Shown: in pieces, positions 25,142 through 33,368 of the stretch | Numbering within the stretch: position 1 is the first letter of the stretch | Layout of the letters: every line of letters begins with the position of its first letter | DNA from: a bacterium | GTDB lineage: Bacteria > Armatimonadota > Chthonomonadetes > Chthonomonadales > Chthonomonadaceae | NCBI GenBank assembly: GCA_900299305.1 | Contig: OMJJ01000314.1 | Location: 1-42,054 of the forward strand | Length of the DNA stretch: 42,054 nucleotides | Direction of reading: 5' to 3' | The notes under the pieces: generated by a model | Told to the model about the DNA's origin: nothing | What the model saw: only the letters and a program-made list of their open reading frames with translations | Database searches by the model: none | Program-made: the position numbers and the translations under genes

Positions 25142-26278
25142 TCAGTTTTTAGAAAATGCCGAAATGTGATTGGCTTCGAGAACGCACCGCAGTCTCACTT
25201 CATTTATGTTGCTGTGCCGCCAAAGCACCTTACCTTGGCTACTAAGGAGGTAGTTGGTTCCACCGGACATTGCACGGTAGGCATTGGAGACCTGCTCCTT
25301 ACCGCCCCCGTCTTTCCCATCTAACCCCATCGGGTACGGTATCTGATATTTTACAAGAAAATCCTTTGCTTTCTCACGGCTGTCGGTAAGGTTAATGGCA
25401 ACTACAGCAAGCCCCTTGTCCTTCAGTTTGTGTATTTCTTTGACTGTAGGGAGTTCTAGAACACAAGCACCGCACTCCGCAAAGGTAAAGTTAAGGAGTA
25501 CGGCACGATTTGACTTAAGCAGATCTGCCAACGAGAGGGGGGAACCGGTTGGGGTCTTTAGGTCGAATAGGGGGGCTGTTGCGCCTACCGGAAGAAAGTC
25601 ATGGTATGGGTTTTCCTTATCCGTAGTGATATGCACCGTCGCTGGAGGCGTGTAGGCGCACTGTTGTGGTGTCAACGGTACGTTTAGGCGTAGATCCCGA
25701 ACCCACAACTTCTGCGCGGGGGCGGTGGTATTGGTACTCTTTATCGCCTCCATCTCGATTCCTTCCAGTAAGCCGCTCTGACCGATGTAGAAGGTTGTCG
25801 CGCTACGACCGAAGGAGGGAGGGCATTTCACAACCTGATAGGTCACATTATCTCGTTGGTAGGCTCCGGCAAAGGTGGGATGCACAAAGGAGCGTAACTG
25901 ACCCGGCTCTAAAAGGTAGGTTAGATACAGTATTGTCGCGGATATATTGGCAAAGTCGTAGAGTTCTTCATAGTCCATAACGTTACCAGAGTTCGAGGCT
26001 TCCTCCACAGAAACGAGATGTCTGCCCTGAGATGCGATAACGCTCTTCTTGCCATTGGCATCTGGAAAATTGAGAAGGATGATACTGGGCTTCTTCATGC
26101 GTAATGTGCCGGTGATGGGGGAATCTGATCTGAGTAGCACTGCCTCCACCGTTTGTGTTTGCTGGGCAATCCTCTCAGCACGATGAAGCAACTGTTCGCC
26201 TTTCGTGTCGGCATGCATCGGGGTAGAAGCGACCAGTATCAACAAACTCAGCAAGCAGCTTCCCACATATTGTCTCAT
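25142..26278 (-). CDS. secreted LolA-like/thioredoxin-fold fusion (TlpA-like)
   Basis: 378 residues. A signal peptide (CLLSLLILVASTPMHA, cut near 23) leads to an N-terminal half like LolA/DUF2092 lipoprotein-carrier folds (RAERIAQQTQTVEAVL, GTLRMKKPSIILLNF, GLLEGIEMEAI) up to about 215. A TlpA/redoxin domain follows, with the active site CGAC (Cys269, Cys272) in NFTFAECGACVLELP and the LPVGATAPLFDLKTPTG lead-in. It should act in the periplasm as a thiol-disulfide protein, with the first domain perhaps binding a hydrophobic partner. It shares a promoter-like block with glmL. The active site with Glu before Cys is unusual but workable. Confidence 0.88.
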   Translation of the reverse strand: MRQYVGSCLLSLLILVASTPMHADTKGEQLLHRAERIAQQTQTVEAVLLRSDSPITGTLRMKKPSIILLNFPDANGKKSVIASQGRHLVSVEEASNSGNVMDYEELYDFANISATILYLTYLLEPGQLRSFVHPTFAGAYQRDNVTYQVVKCPPSFGRSATTFYIGQSGLLEGIEMEAIKSTNTTAPAQKLWVRDLRLNVPLTPQQCAYTPPATVHITTDKENPYHDFLPVGATAPLFDLKTPTGSPLSLADLLKSNRAVLLNFTFAECGACVLELPTVKEIHKLKDKGLAVVAINLTDSREKAKDFLVKYQIPYPMGLDGKDGGGKEQVSNAYRAMSGGTNYLLSSQGKVLWRHSNINEVRLRCVLEANHISAFSKN

Positions 26279-26295
26279 TAGTTAGGCTCCTCAAT

Positions 26296-26314
26296 ATCTG
26301 TCCTATAGACAGAT
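26296..26314. promoter_or_regulatory. perfect palindrome in the leader of the redoxin gene
   Basis: ATCTGTC-CTATA-GACAGAT, a 7-bp perfect inverted repeat 18 bases upstream of the ATG at 26278. The left half plus loop (ATCTGTCCTA) recurs at 26355-26364. It could be an operator or a translation-controlling hairpin. Confidence 0.45.
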
Positions 26315-26376
26315 GACGTTTTTTAGTACGATGTTTTCGCTTTTAGCATCGATTATCTGTCCTAATAGGCTGAATA

Positions 26377-26436
26377 GGTTAGTCGTGTTACACTCGCGAC
26401 CACCTTTTTATGAGGCTCGTTCGCTTTTGTAAAGTA
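26377..26436. promoter_or_regulatory. promoter-like element, copy 2, between redoxin gene and flgF
   Basis: Related to 25051-25109. The minus-strand hexamer matching TATAAT is TGTAAC here. It lies about 100 bases upstream of the redoxin gene (minus) and 200 upstream of flgF (plus). The remainder of the 356-base gap (26279-26634) shows the palindrome at 26296 and a weak CCCC/GGGG stem near 26483-26500 followed by TTTT, but no gene. Confidence 0.5.
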
Positions 26437-26634
26437 CGCAATGTGGGGCGTTTTGTGACAGTGCAAGAAAGATTCCTAATTACCCCTAAAAAATACGGGG
26501 TTTTCTGCCAACCATCTAGTTGTGAAGGACTGTGTTTCTTGGGAACGCGCACTTCACACGGATTTTCCTCCGTCCACAGCCGCCCCTCCCTCACAAAACA
26601 CCCCTATCACCTTACAACAGGAAACCCTTCAACT

Positions 26635-27387
26635 ATGGAACGTGGTGTCTACTCTGCCGCGAGCGGTATGCTCGCCCAACAGTCCTTACAAGAGATACTT
26701 GCCCAAAACGTGGCAAATGCCACTACCGTAGGCTATAAGCAGGACACTATGACCTTTCGCGCCGCTCAAAACATGGCACTCCAACGCCTTAGCGGGGCGA
26801 GTTCGCGAGGGGTCGCTATTGGGGAGATGGGTACGGGGGTCTCTAAAGACCAGACGTATATCGACTGGCAGTCGGGTCCCATCACCACCACCAATAACCC
26901 CCTTGATGTGAGTCTTGCTCCCGGTCAGTTCCTTAGCGCACAGGTGGGTACGCGGGTGCTGTATACCCGTGCGGGCAACCTACAAATCGACGGCACGGGC
27001 AACCTTGTTACCAGTAACGGGCGCAATATCCTAGATACACAAGGACGCGCCATTAACGTAAAGGGACGCTTGAACATCACCATCGACGGACGTGGTAACG
27101 TTCTCTCGAACCAACAGCCTATCGCACGGATACAGGTTATTCAGGCAGACACTACCCAACTGGAAAAAGAGGGCGATACCTTCTACCGCGCTACTCGTGC
27201 CAACGGGGTACAAGCCGCCGCCAACCCGCAAGTGCGTCCCGGTAGCCTAGAGCAGTCGAACGCAAACGTGATGCAGGGGCTGGTACATCTTATCACCGTT
27301 TCGCGCAGTTTCGAGATGGCGCAACGCGCCCTCACTACCCAAGACGAACTCCTCCGACAAGCCACTACGGAGATTGGAAAAGTCTAA
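26635..27387 (+). CDS. flgF: flagellar basal-body rod/hook protein FlgF
   Basis: 250 residues from the ATG at 26635 (ACAGGAAA upstream). The open frame extends 75 codons further up, but that part has no flagellar character. The N-terminal rod signature is MERGVYSAASGMLAQQSLQEILAQNVANATTVGYKQD. The middle D1 region has TTTNNPLDVSLAPGQFLSAQ, YTRAGNLQIDGTGNLVTSNG. The C-terminal coiled coil NANVMQGLVHLITVSRSFEMAQRALTTQDELLRQA closes the rod fold. FlgF forms the proximal rod and sits before FlgG, as here. It is exported by the flagellar type III apparatus, so no signal peptide is expected. It could be a second FlgG, but order and length favour FlgF. Confidence 0.9.
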   Translation: MERGVYSAASGMLAQQSLQEILAQNVANATTVGYKQDTMTFRAAQNMALQRLSGASSRGVAIGEMGTGVSKDQTYIDWQSGPITTTNNPLDVSLAPGQFLSAQVGTRVLYTRAGNLQIDGTGNLVTSNGRNILDTQGRAINVKGRLNITIDGRGNVLSNQQPIARIQVIQADTTQLEKEGDTFYRATRANGVQAAANPQVRPGSLEQSNANVMQGLVHLITVSRSFEMAQRALTTQDELLRQATTEIGKV

Positions 27388-27460
27388 AGTTTTTTGTACC
27401 GACGATATGGACTGCTCGCACCACTCCCCAAAGAGAGACGCGGCGGAATATCGTCCGAAA

Positions 27461-27484
27461 TGCCTCCAAACGACAGCGGAGGCA
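27461..27484 (+). promoter_or_regulatory. hairpin between flgF and flgG
   Basis: TGCCTCC / GGAGGCA (27461-27467 with 27478-27484), 10-nt loop, no T tract. It lies a few bases before the AAGGAG ribosome site of flgG and could tune message stability or translation. Confidence 0.4.
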
Positions 27485-27506
27485 GTAAGGAGAAACAGAA
27501 ACCGTC

Positions 27507-28295
27507 ATGCTACGTTCCCTATTTACTTCCGCTACCGGACTCTCCGCCCAGCAGTTTAGCCTCGATGTGGTTGCAAACAACCTCGCCAACGTAGGAACCA
27601 CCGGATTCAAGAGAAGCCGCGCCGAATTCCAAGACCTTATCTATCAGGTGAACCGCGAACCCGGTGGGCAGACCGGTCCCAACTCTAGCCTCCCAACAGG
27701 TTCGCAGGTAGGGCTTGGCGTTACCGCAGGAACCACCGTTCCCGTCCATATTCAAGGCACGATGCAGACCACCAATAACCCCACCGACCTTGCTATACGG
27801 GGTAATGGCTTCTTCAAGGTACAGATGCCCGACGGCACTACTGGCTATACCCGTGCTGGGGCGTTCTCTATAGACGGAAACGGCAAACTGACCACCGCAG
27901 AGGGGTATGCACTCCAACCCGAAATCATCATCCCACCCAACCATATCGGGGTTGATATTAGCGCAGAGGGCAACGTTCTCGTAAAGATACCCGGTCAGCA
28001 GAACCCGCAACAGGTAGGGCAACTCCAACTCTCCAACTTTACCAATCCAGGAGGGCTTCGTGCACTCGGTAGTAACCTGTTTTCTGCCACCCAAGCCAGT
28101 GGGCAAGCCGTAGATGGCGCACCCGGTCAGCAAGGCACGGGTACTCTGCTACAGGGCAGTTTGGAAGCGTCGAATGTGGATGTGGTGGAGGAGATGGTAA
28201 GGATGATTATTCTCCAACGCGCCTACGACACCAACTCGAAGGTTATCCAGACCGCCGACGAACTACTAAACACCACCAACGGCATTAAGCGATAG
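27507..28295 (+). CDS. flgG: flagellar distal rod protein FlgG
   Basis: 262 residues, the normal FlgG length. N-terminus MLRSLFTSATGLSAQQFSLDVVANNLANVGTTGFKRSRAEFQDL and C-terminus SNVDVVEEMVRMIILQRAYDTNSKVIQTADELLNTTNGIKR are diagnostic. The middle has TTNNPTDLAIRGNGFFKVQMPDG. It builds the distal rod that crosses the periplasm to the outer-membrane ring. The ATG has AAGGAG upstream. It is followed within 12 bases by flgA, in the conserved flgF-G-A-H-I-J order. Confidence 0.95.
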   Translation: MLRSLFTSATGLSAQQFSLDVVANNLANVGTTGFKRSRAEFQDLIYQVNREPGGQTGPNSSLPTGSQVGLGVTAGTTVPVHIQGTMQTTNNPTDLAIRGNGFFKVQMPDGTTGYTRAGAFSIDGNGKLTTAEGYALQPEIIIPPNHIGVDISAEGNVLVKIPGQQNPQQVGQLQLSNFTNPGGLRALGSNLFSATQASGQAVDGAPGQQGTGTLLQGSLEASNVDVVEEMVRMIILQRAYDTNSKVIQTADELLNTTNGIKR

Positions 28296-28306
28296 AGGAG
28301 GGCGTT

Positions 28307-29347
28307 ATGCGTAGCCTAGTACTCTGTAGCCTCTGTTTTCTAATCTCTCCTGCGTTCGCGCAACAGCCGACGGGAGCCAAAGCCAACCTGAAGGGTAGCC
28401 TGAAAATCTCGCTTCCCAAAGGGCAGACAAACTCGCTTGCCAACTCTCCCATTATCGTTACGGTTCGTAACACTATTGAGGTAAGTAGCGACTTCTTTAA
28501 ACTGGGAGAGATAGCCGACATCGCAGGGCGCGACGAGGCATACAAAAAGCAACTCGCCGAACTAGAGATAGGACGTGCCCCTCTTCCCGGCTACTCACGC
28601 TCTCTGATGCCCGGCGACATCGTGGTAAAACTACGCGCCGCAAAACTAGAGAGTGACCGCATCGAACTGATAGCACCGCCCTCTATGCGCGTTACCCGTA
28701 GCAAAAGTGATGTAGCCACCAGCAAACTCGCACAAATCGCGCTAAACAGCGTTCGGGAGGCACTAGGAGAGACACCCGGAACCACCTTTGAGGCGCAACC
28801 GCCCCTCAGTTCTCCCATACTGCCCGCGGGTACGTTACGATATGTCGCGGGGGCATATCGGGGAAATCCAGACACGGGAAACCTTACCGTTCCCATAAAC
28901 ATTCTTATAGACGATAAGCCCCAGCAGACCGTAGAGATAACGGTCAAAGTAAAGCGTAAAATCAAGGTCGCCGTTGTAACACGCATTGTAGAGTCGAGAG
29001 AAATCCTAACCTCCGATGATGTTATGCTCGCCCAAATCGAACTACCCAGCGGCTTTACTCAACCGCTAACCACCCTAAAAGAGGCGATAGGCAAGCGCGT
29101 AAAGCGTAGGCTCTTCCCCGAAAGCCCGCTCTCGCTCTCGTTTTTAGAGACCCCGCCTGCCATTAACAACCAAGACAAGATTACACTCGATTTTTCGATA
29201 GGGCAACTCCAGCTTACCGCTATCGTGACTGCAAGGCAGAGCGGCGCAGTAGGAGACACCATTCGGGTCTACTGTGAAGAGACCAAAAAAGAGATAGAAG
29301 CCGTTATCGTAGATAGCAAAACAGTGCGCCTACCCGCCGCCAACTAA
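28307..29347 (+). CDS. flgA: P-ring assembly chaperone FlgA
   Basis: 346 residues. A signal peptide (LVLCSLCFLISPAFA) is followed by an N-terminal region (about 45-180) and a C-terminal SAF domain (VAVVTRIVESREILTSDDVMLAQIELPSGFTQPLTTLKEAIGKRVKRRLFPESPLSL). A beta domain closes the protein (QLTAIVTARQSGAVGDTIRVYCEETKKEIEAVIVDSKTV), the typical FlgA end. It acts in the periplasm to polymerise FlgI. It is clearly longer than enterobacterial FlgA, chiefly at the N-terminus. Ribosome site GGAGGG precedes the ATG. Confidence 0.9.
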   Translation: MRSLVLCSLCFLISPAFAQQPTGAKANLKGSLKISLPKGQTNSLANSPIIVTVRNTIEVSSDFFKLGEIADIAGRDEAYKKQLAELEIGRAPLPGYSRSLMPGDIVVKLRAAKLESDRIELIAPPSMRVTRSKSDVATSKLAQIALNSVREALGETPGTTFEAQPPLSSPILPAGTLRYVAGAYRGNPDTGNLTVPINILIDDKPQQTVEITVKVKRKIKVAVVTRIVESREILTSDDVMLAQIELPSGFTQPLTTLKEAIGKRVKRRLFPESPLSLSFLETPPAINNQDKITLDFSIGQLQLTAIVTARQSGAVGDTIRVYCEETKKEIEAVIVDSKTVRLPAAN

Positions 29348-29361
29348 GAGGAGAAAATCCC

Positions 29362-29982
29362 ATGCGTGCCATCACTCTACTATCTGTTCTCGTTTTTTTG
29401 CCCACCCCTACCGGAGCAAACGCAGACTCCCTTTTCCCTGTTAAAGAGGTAAAGAAGACTCTGCGTGGTAGTACCAACACCAATCTCGCCTCTCTCTATG
29501 CCGACGTACACGCAAGAAATGTGGGCGACCTTCTTACCGTTACCATCTCAGAAAACACCACCGCAAAAGCGACTGCCGCCTCCAAAACCTCGAAAGACGA
29601 ATCGGTGAGCGGCATCGCTAGCACGGGGCTTTTCCAACGCCTCTTCCGTGATTTGAACCTAAGCGCAAACAGCAACCGCGCCGCCAATGGAACGGGTGAG
29701 ACAGGGCGCACGGGAACCATCACCACGACCCTATCGGTGCAGGTGAAGGAGATACTAGATAACGGGGTGCTTAAAATTGAAGGTTCGCGCCTCATTACTA
29801 TCAATAAAGAGACTCAGCGCGTTACGCTTACCGGCATGATTCGCCCCGAAGACATTCTGCAAGATAACTCCATCGCCTCTACCTTTATCGCAGACGCACA
29901 AGTAAAGTACGATGGTAAAGGCATTGTGGGAGACACCCAGAAGATGGGCTTACTCACTAAAATTTTCCGCTCTATCTTTTAG
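29362..29982 (+). CDS. flgH: flagellar L-ring protein FlgH
   Basis: 206 residues. FlgH marks: SLYADVHARNVGDLLTVTISENTTAKATA, a Gly/Thr-rich middle, and VKEILDNGVLKIEGSRLITINKETQRVTLTGMIRPEDILQDNSIASTFIADAQVKYDGKG. It forms the outer-membrane bushing of the basal body. Most FlgH proteins are lipoproteins. Here the signal (ITLLSVLVFLPTPTGANA) has no Cys, so it would be cut by signal peptidase I. The ATG has GAGGAG 8-9 nt upstream. A repeat-like element separates it from flgI. Confidence 0.93.
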   Translation: MRAITLLSVLVFLPTPTGANADSLFPVKEVKKTLRGSTNTNLASLYADVHARNVGDLLTVTISENTTAKATAASKTSKDESVSGIASTGLFQRLFRDLNLSANSNRAANGTGETGRTGTITTTLSVQVKEILDNGVLKIEGSRLITINKETQRVTLTGMIRPEDILQDNSIASTFIADAQVKYDGKGIVGDTQKMGLLTKIFRSIF

Positions 29983-30023
29983 GCTTGGGGGTGGAGTGCA
30001 GAGTATGTGAAACTGGCAGGTAG

Positions 30024-30163
30024 CTCACCCCCTCTAAATCTCCCCCTTAACAAGTGGGAGACTTGCAATTCACCCGTTCCTGTTCAGTTTTGAGATTAAG
30101 ACAGCCTTTTTTCAGAGGCGACGTTCCTTCCCCTTGTGAAGGGGAAGGCTAGGATGGGGTGAG
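30024..30163. repeat. MITE/REP-like palindromic element inside flg operon
   Basis: About 140 bases bounded by inverted CTCACCCC (30024-30031) and GGGGTGAG (30156-30163). The right part holds a perfect 10-bp hairpin CCTTCCCCTT-GTG-AAGGGGAAGG (30126-30148), followed by CTAGGATGGGGTGAG. The left part has CCTCTAAATCTCCCCC. Purine/pyrimidine-rich pieces of this style are typical of dispersed bacterial repeats. It fills the only large gap of the flg cluster, between flgH and flgI. Confidence 0.6.
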
Positions 30164-30188
30164 TGTACCCCGATTTTGGAGATATACC

Positions 30189-31460
30189 ATGAAGACCCCT
30201 CTCTTCTATACGTTGTGTTTGGGACTATCGGTAGTTTCTGTCCGCGTTCGTAGTGAGGAACTGGATGCCCCTCGTACCAAAACGAACGCCCCCAAAGAGA
30301 CAAAGCCCAAAGCGGATAGCAAAAAAGCAAAAGCCGACGACAAAACCGCCGACACGCCTATCCCCGATACCACCGCCAAACAGAAGCCCGCCATCCCCGT
30401 CGAAAAGCCTTCTTACGAGATAGGGCAGGTGCGAATTAAAGACCTTGCAGACGTACAAGGGGTACGCGGAAACCAGTTGTTTGGGTACGGGCTGGTAGTG
30501 GGGCTAGAGGGTACAGGAGACGGGCAACTTAGCCTTTTCACGGTGCAAAGTACGATGAATATGCTTCGTAAACTAGGAACCACCCTCAACATTACGCCCC
30601 AGCAACTCCAACTCAAGAACGTCGCCGCCGTCATGGTGACAGCGGAACTGCCCGCTTTCGCTCGTAAAGGCGCGAAGATAGATGTTACCGTCTCCTCTAT
30701 CGGTGACGCGAAGTCGTTACAAGGGGGCGTACTTCTCCAAACCCCGCTTTTGGCGGCAAACGGAGATGTGTATGCCGCCGCGCAAGGCTCTATCTCTATT
30801 GGAGGGCTGAACATCTCGGCGGGAGGGGCAAGCGTACAGAAAAACTATGTAAACGTGGGGCGTATACCCAAAGGGGCGTATGTAGAGCAAGATGTAGAGA
30901 CCAACCTCAGCGAGAATGGCATGGTACAACTCTCCTTACGAGACCCCGATTTCACCACGGCAAGCCGTATCGCTGATGAGTTGCGCCGACGTAACTACGC
31001 CGCCCAAGCCGCTGATGCGGGAAGTGTGAAAATTGTGGTGCCGCAAGAGCAGTCCAAAGACCTTATCCGCTTTTTGGCAGAGGTAGAGGCTATCTACGTA
31101 ACCCCTGACGTACAGGCGCGTATCGTAATCAGTGAGCGCACCGGAACCGTGGTTGTAGGTGGAAACGTGCGTTTGGGACCTGGAACCATCTCACACGGCT
31201 CTATCAGCATCAAAATTGAGAATGCACCGATAGTCATTCCTCCTGCCCCATTTAATAACTCTCCCGGACAGGTGGTACAGCAGAACACCGTCGAAGTGAA
31301 GGAAGAGAAAGCGAAATTCGCCCCCATTCCCACCACCAAAACCGTAGAGCAGATGGTTAGCACTCTCAGCCGATTGGGGCTAACCCCCCGTGACCTTATC
31401 ACTGTGCTTCAAGCCATGCACCGCGCAGGGATGATAAGCGCACAACTGGAGATACAGTAA
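30189..31460 (+). CDS. flgI: flagellar P-ring protein FlgI
   Basis: 423 residues from the ATG at 30189 (TTGGAGATATACC upstream). The in-frame codons before it belong to the repeat element. The signal region is FYTLCLGLSVVSVRVRS. Then comes an unusual Lys/Ala/Asp/Pro-rich spacer of about 40 residues (around 25-65) not found in typical FlgI. The conserved body follows: VRIKDLADVQGVRGNQLFGYGLVVGLEGTGDG, NVAAVMVTAELPAFARKGAKIDVTVSSIGDAKSLQGGVLLQTPL, and the end LSRLGLTPRDLITVLQAMHRAGMISAQLEI. It forms the periplasmic ring around the rod. Its stop overlaps the next ATG (TAATG). Confidence 0.95.
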   Translation: MKTPLFYTLCLGLSVVSVRVRSEELDAPRTKTNAPKETKPKADSKKAKADDKTADTPIPDTTAKQKPAIPVEKPSYEIGQVRIKDLADVQGVRGNQLFGYGLVVGLEGTGDGQLSLFTVQSTMNMLRKLGTTLNITPQQLQLKNVAAVMVTAELPAFARKGAKIDVTVSSIGDAKSLQGGVLLQTPLLAANGDVYAAAQGSISIGGLNISAGGASVQKNYVNVGRIPKGAYVEQDVETNLSENGMVQLSLRDPDFTTASRIADELRRRNYAAQAADAGSVKIVVPQEQSKDLIRFLAEVEAIYVTPDVQARIVISERTGTVVVGGNVRLGPGTISHGSISIKIENAPIVIPPAPFNNSPGQVVQQNTVEVKEEKAKFAPIPTTKTVEQMVSTLSRLGLTPRDLITVLQAMHRAGMISAQLEIQ

Positions 31461-31810
31461 TGCCCGGAAACGTTGGAATAGATGTCGATAGGCTCCTTAC
31501 GCACAGCCCCGGCGGCGATACCGCGGATATAAAAAAAGAGAAACTCAAAAAAGCGACTCAGGGGTTCGAGTCGGTCTTTATCGGGCTGATGTTGAAGCAG
31601 GTACGGAAGTCTTTGGATAGCGGTAAGTCGGCGATGGGGAACAGCTCTGAGTCGCGCCTCTATAAAGAGATGATGGACGAAGCACTTGCGGGGCGCATTA
31701 GCGAAAGCGGGAGTTTTGGGCTGGCAAAAACGCTCTATCAGCGTATGGAGAAGCATCTTGGTTTGCCGGAAGAGGCGGTTATTAGGGAGAGCATTAAGAA
31801 GAAGCCCTAA
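31460..31810 (+). CDS. flgJ: rod-binding protein, FlgJ N-terminal type
   Basis: 116 residues matching only the rod-binding domain of FlgJ: KKATQGFESVFIGLMLKQVRKSL, then YKEMMDEALAGRISESGSFGLAKTLYQRM. The peptidoglycan-hydrolase half found in gamma-proteobacterial FlgJ is absent, as in many other phyla, so a separate enzyme must open the wall for the rod. It is coupled to flgI by a one-base overlap and ends the flg series. The following 211 bases contain no gene and no strong terminator that I can see. Confidence 0.87.
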   Translation: MPGNVGIDVDRLLTHSPGGDTADIKKEKLKKATQGFESVFIGLMLKQVRKSLDSGKSAMGNSSESRLYKEMMDEALAGRISESGSFGLAKTLYQRMEKHLGLPEEAVIRESIKKKP

Positions 31811-32021
31811 ATCACAAGATATTTTGAAGTGTATTGACTACCCTCTTTGGTGAAATTTAGCCTATACCTGTTCCGGTGAGATAGGGTTACAGAATACTCC
31901 TCACGTAGCGTGATAGTTCTACTGGTAAAGGGCGAATGGAGGAGTTCCCCTGTTTGGTAGCGAAAACCTACAGCGTATCCTCTCTATCTCCGAAACTGTC
32001 GGACTTTACAGGAGAACGCTA

Positions 32022-32549
32022 TTGAGCTATCAACCTCACACGGAGAACGAAGCGTATGCGCTCGTGCTCTGCAACCACCTACAATCCTTCATCGACTATC
32101 TCCGTAAACTACCTCCTGAAAAGTGGGACTGGGCTCCCGACCCCGCTGCCCCAACTGCTCGAATTCTCGCCACGCACGCTTGGCAGTGGCTACAGTGCGA
32201 CCGTCAACATATCATTGAGCCAGATGCCTCTCTGCATCCACGTATTCCCGACCCACCCAGTGAGCCCGAGATGATGTGCCAAGCACTTCAGGAGGAGACT
32301 GAATGCTGGCGCGCACTACTACAGGGACTTACACCGGAGCAACTGGATGAGGAGCGTTTCCAGTTCAATGGGGGTTTTCCACTAAATGTGCGCGGCTTCA
32401 TCTGCCACACTATTATGAATGCCATCTACAAGAATGGTCAGTTCACCACTCTCTTCTTTGCGCTAGGGCTAGATGGCAGGGAACCCTATACTGCCCCCTT
32501 ACCTAACCCGTTCTATGAACAGCGTTTCGGGGGTGTCTCTGGGTTATAA
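32022..32549 (+). CDS. DinB-like protein (second, divergent)
   Basis: 175 residues. The layout resembles DinB four-helix proteins: LVLCNHLQSFIDYLRKLPPEKWDWAPDP, then ILATHAWQWLQCDRQHI (first His), a middle helix LQEETECWRALLQGLTPEQLDEE, and GFICHTIMNAIYKNGQFTTLFFALGLDG. The second histidine pair of the metal site is not convincing (HTIMNAIYKNGQ), so the site may be degenerate. The start is TTG with ACAGGAGAAC upstream. No operon partner is obvious. Function unknown. Confidence 0.72.
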   Translation: MSYQPHTENEAYALVLCNHLQSFIDYLRKLPPEKWDWAPDPAAPTARILATHAWQWLQCDRQHIIEPDASLHPRIPDPPSEPEMMCQALQEETECWRALLQGLTPEQLDEERFQFNGGFPLNVRGFICHTIMNAIYKNGQFTTLFFALGLDGREPYTAPLPNPFYEQRFGGVSGL

Positions 32550-32656
32550 ACTGTTGTGAAATTCGATACCCTCCCAAGAAGCGTTGCCTGAATCACAAGT
32601 CCCGTGAAAAGCATCGTATCTGTGTGTGGAAATAACTTCGGAAAGGAAATCAGTAG

Positions 32657-33307
32657 ATGTCTCCATCCAATCAGCGTATCTCCTCCAGTGGCAGTGTCCC
32701 ACCTACAGTATGGGGTTTTCTGCTCCTTATTCCGTCACTGTTCCTGCTGACCTCTGGTGCCAAGGCACTGATGGCGATGATGCAGTATAAAGCACCGAAA
32801 GTTGTGTCTTATGCCGAATTTACAAAGACCATGCCAAAATCTGGGTGGTACACAATAAAGGGAGGTGCTGTCGATGTACGGAAGGCAGTCTATTGGGAGC
32901 AGAATGGGGTTTGTGTGGATGTGTATGCTCCGCTACAGCCTGTTACGGGAGGCGCAAACCATAGTAACGACATCTATGTAGAGATTGACGACCCAAAGAC
33001 CTTATCTGTTTTTCAGGATTTAACCTACGCACGGAAGAAGGAGGGGGAAGCCGGAGCGCAAAGATTTATTGCGAAACACATCGACACGTTTTTACAACAC
33101 CGAGATGTCTCCGGTACTATCTCTTATGGGCATAGAGACCCATTGGGTGAATGGTCAAATGCGGGATTAAATGCGGATACCCTTACTTTTGTAGATGATG
33201 GATGGAGACCCAACCCACTGCTTGGCTATGCTGGCACAGGCGTAGGTGTACTCCTTACCCTGTTGGCTCTTTCACTACTCGCAAAGGGGCTGTTCCGCCC
33301 AAGATAA
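32657..33307 (+). CDS. membrane protein with two transmembrane helices
   Basis: 216 residues. The first helix is at about 18-42 (VWGFLLLIPSLFLLTSGAKALMAMM) and the second near the C-terminus (LLGYAGTGVGVLLTLLALSLLAKGLF). Between them is an extracytoplasmic or loop domain of about 145 residues with GWYTIKGGAVDVRKAVYW and VYAPLQPV. I do not recognise the family. The ATG follows GGAAAGGAAATC. It ends at a strong bidirectional terminator. It could be an ORF-sized accessory membrane protein; composition is normal for the region. Confidence 0.75.
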   Translation: MSPSNQRISSSGSVPPTVWGFLLLIPSLFLLTSGAKALMAMMQYKAPKVVSYAEFTKTMPKSGWYTIKGGAVDVRKAVYWEQNGVCVDVYAPLQPVTGGANHSNDIYVEIDDPKTLSVFQDLTYARKKEGEAGAQRFIAKHIDTFLQHRDVSGTISYGHRDPLGEWSNAGLNADTLTFVDDGWRPNPLLGYAGTGVGVLLTLLALSLLAKGLFRPR

Positions 33308-33327
33308 GCGATACCGTTTCTAGGGTA

Positions 33328-33361
33328 TCCGCAAGGGGACACTCTTACATCCCCTTGCGGA
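33328..33361. terminator. bidirectional terminator
   Basis: Perfect 12-bp stem TCCGCAAGGGGA / TCCCCTTGCGGA (33328-33339 with 33350-33361), 10-nt loop, between convergent genes ending at 33307 (plus) and 33369 (minus). Confidence 0.9.
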
Positions 33362-33368
33362 ATATCCT

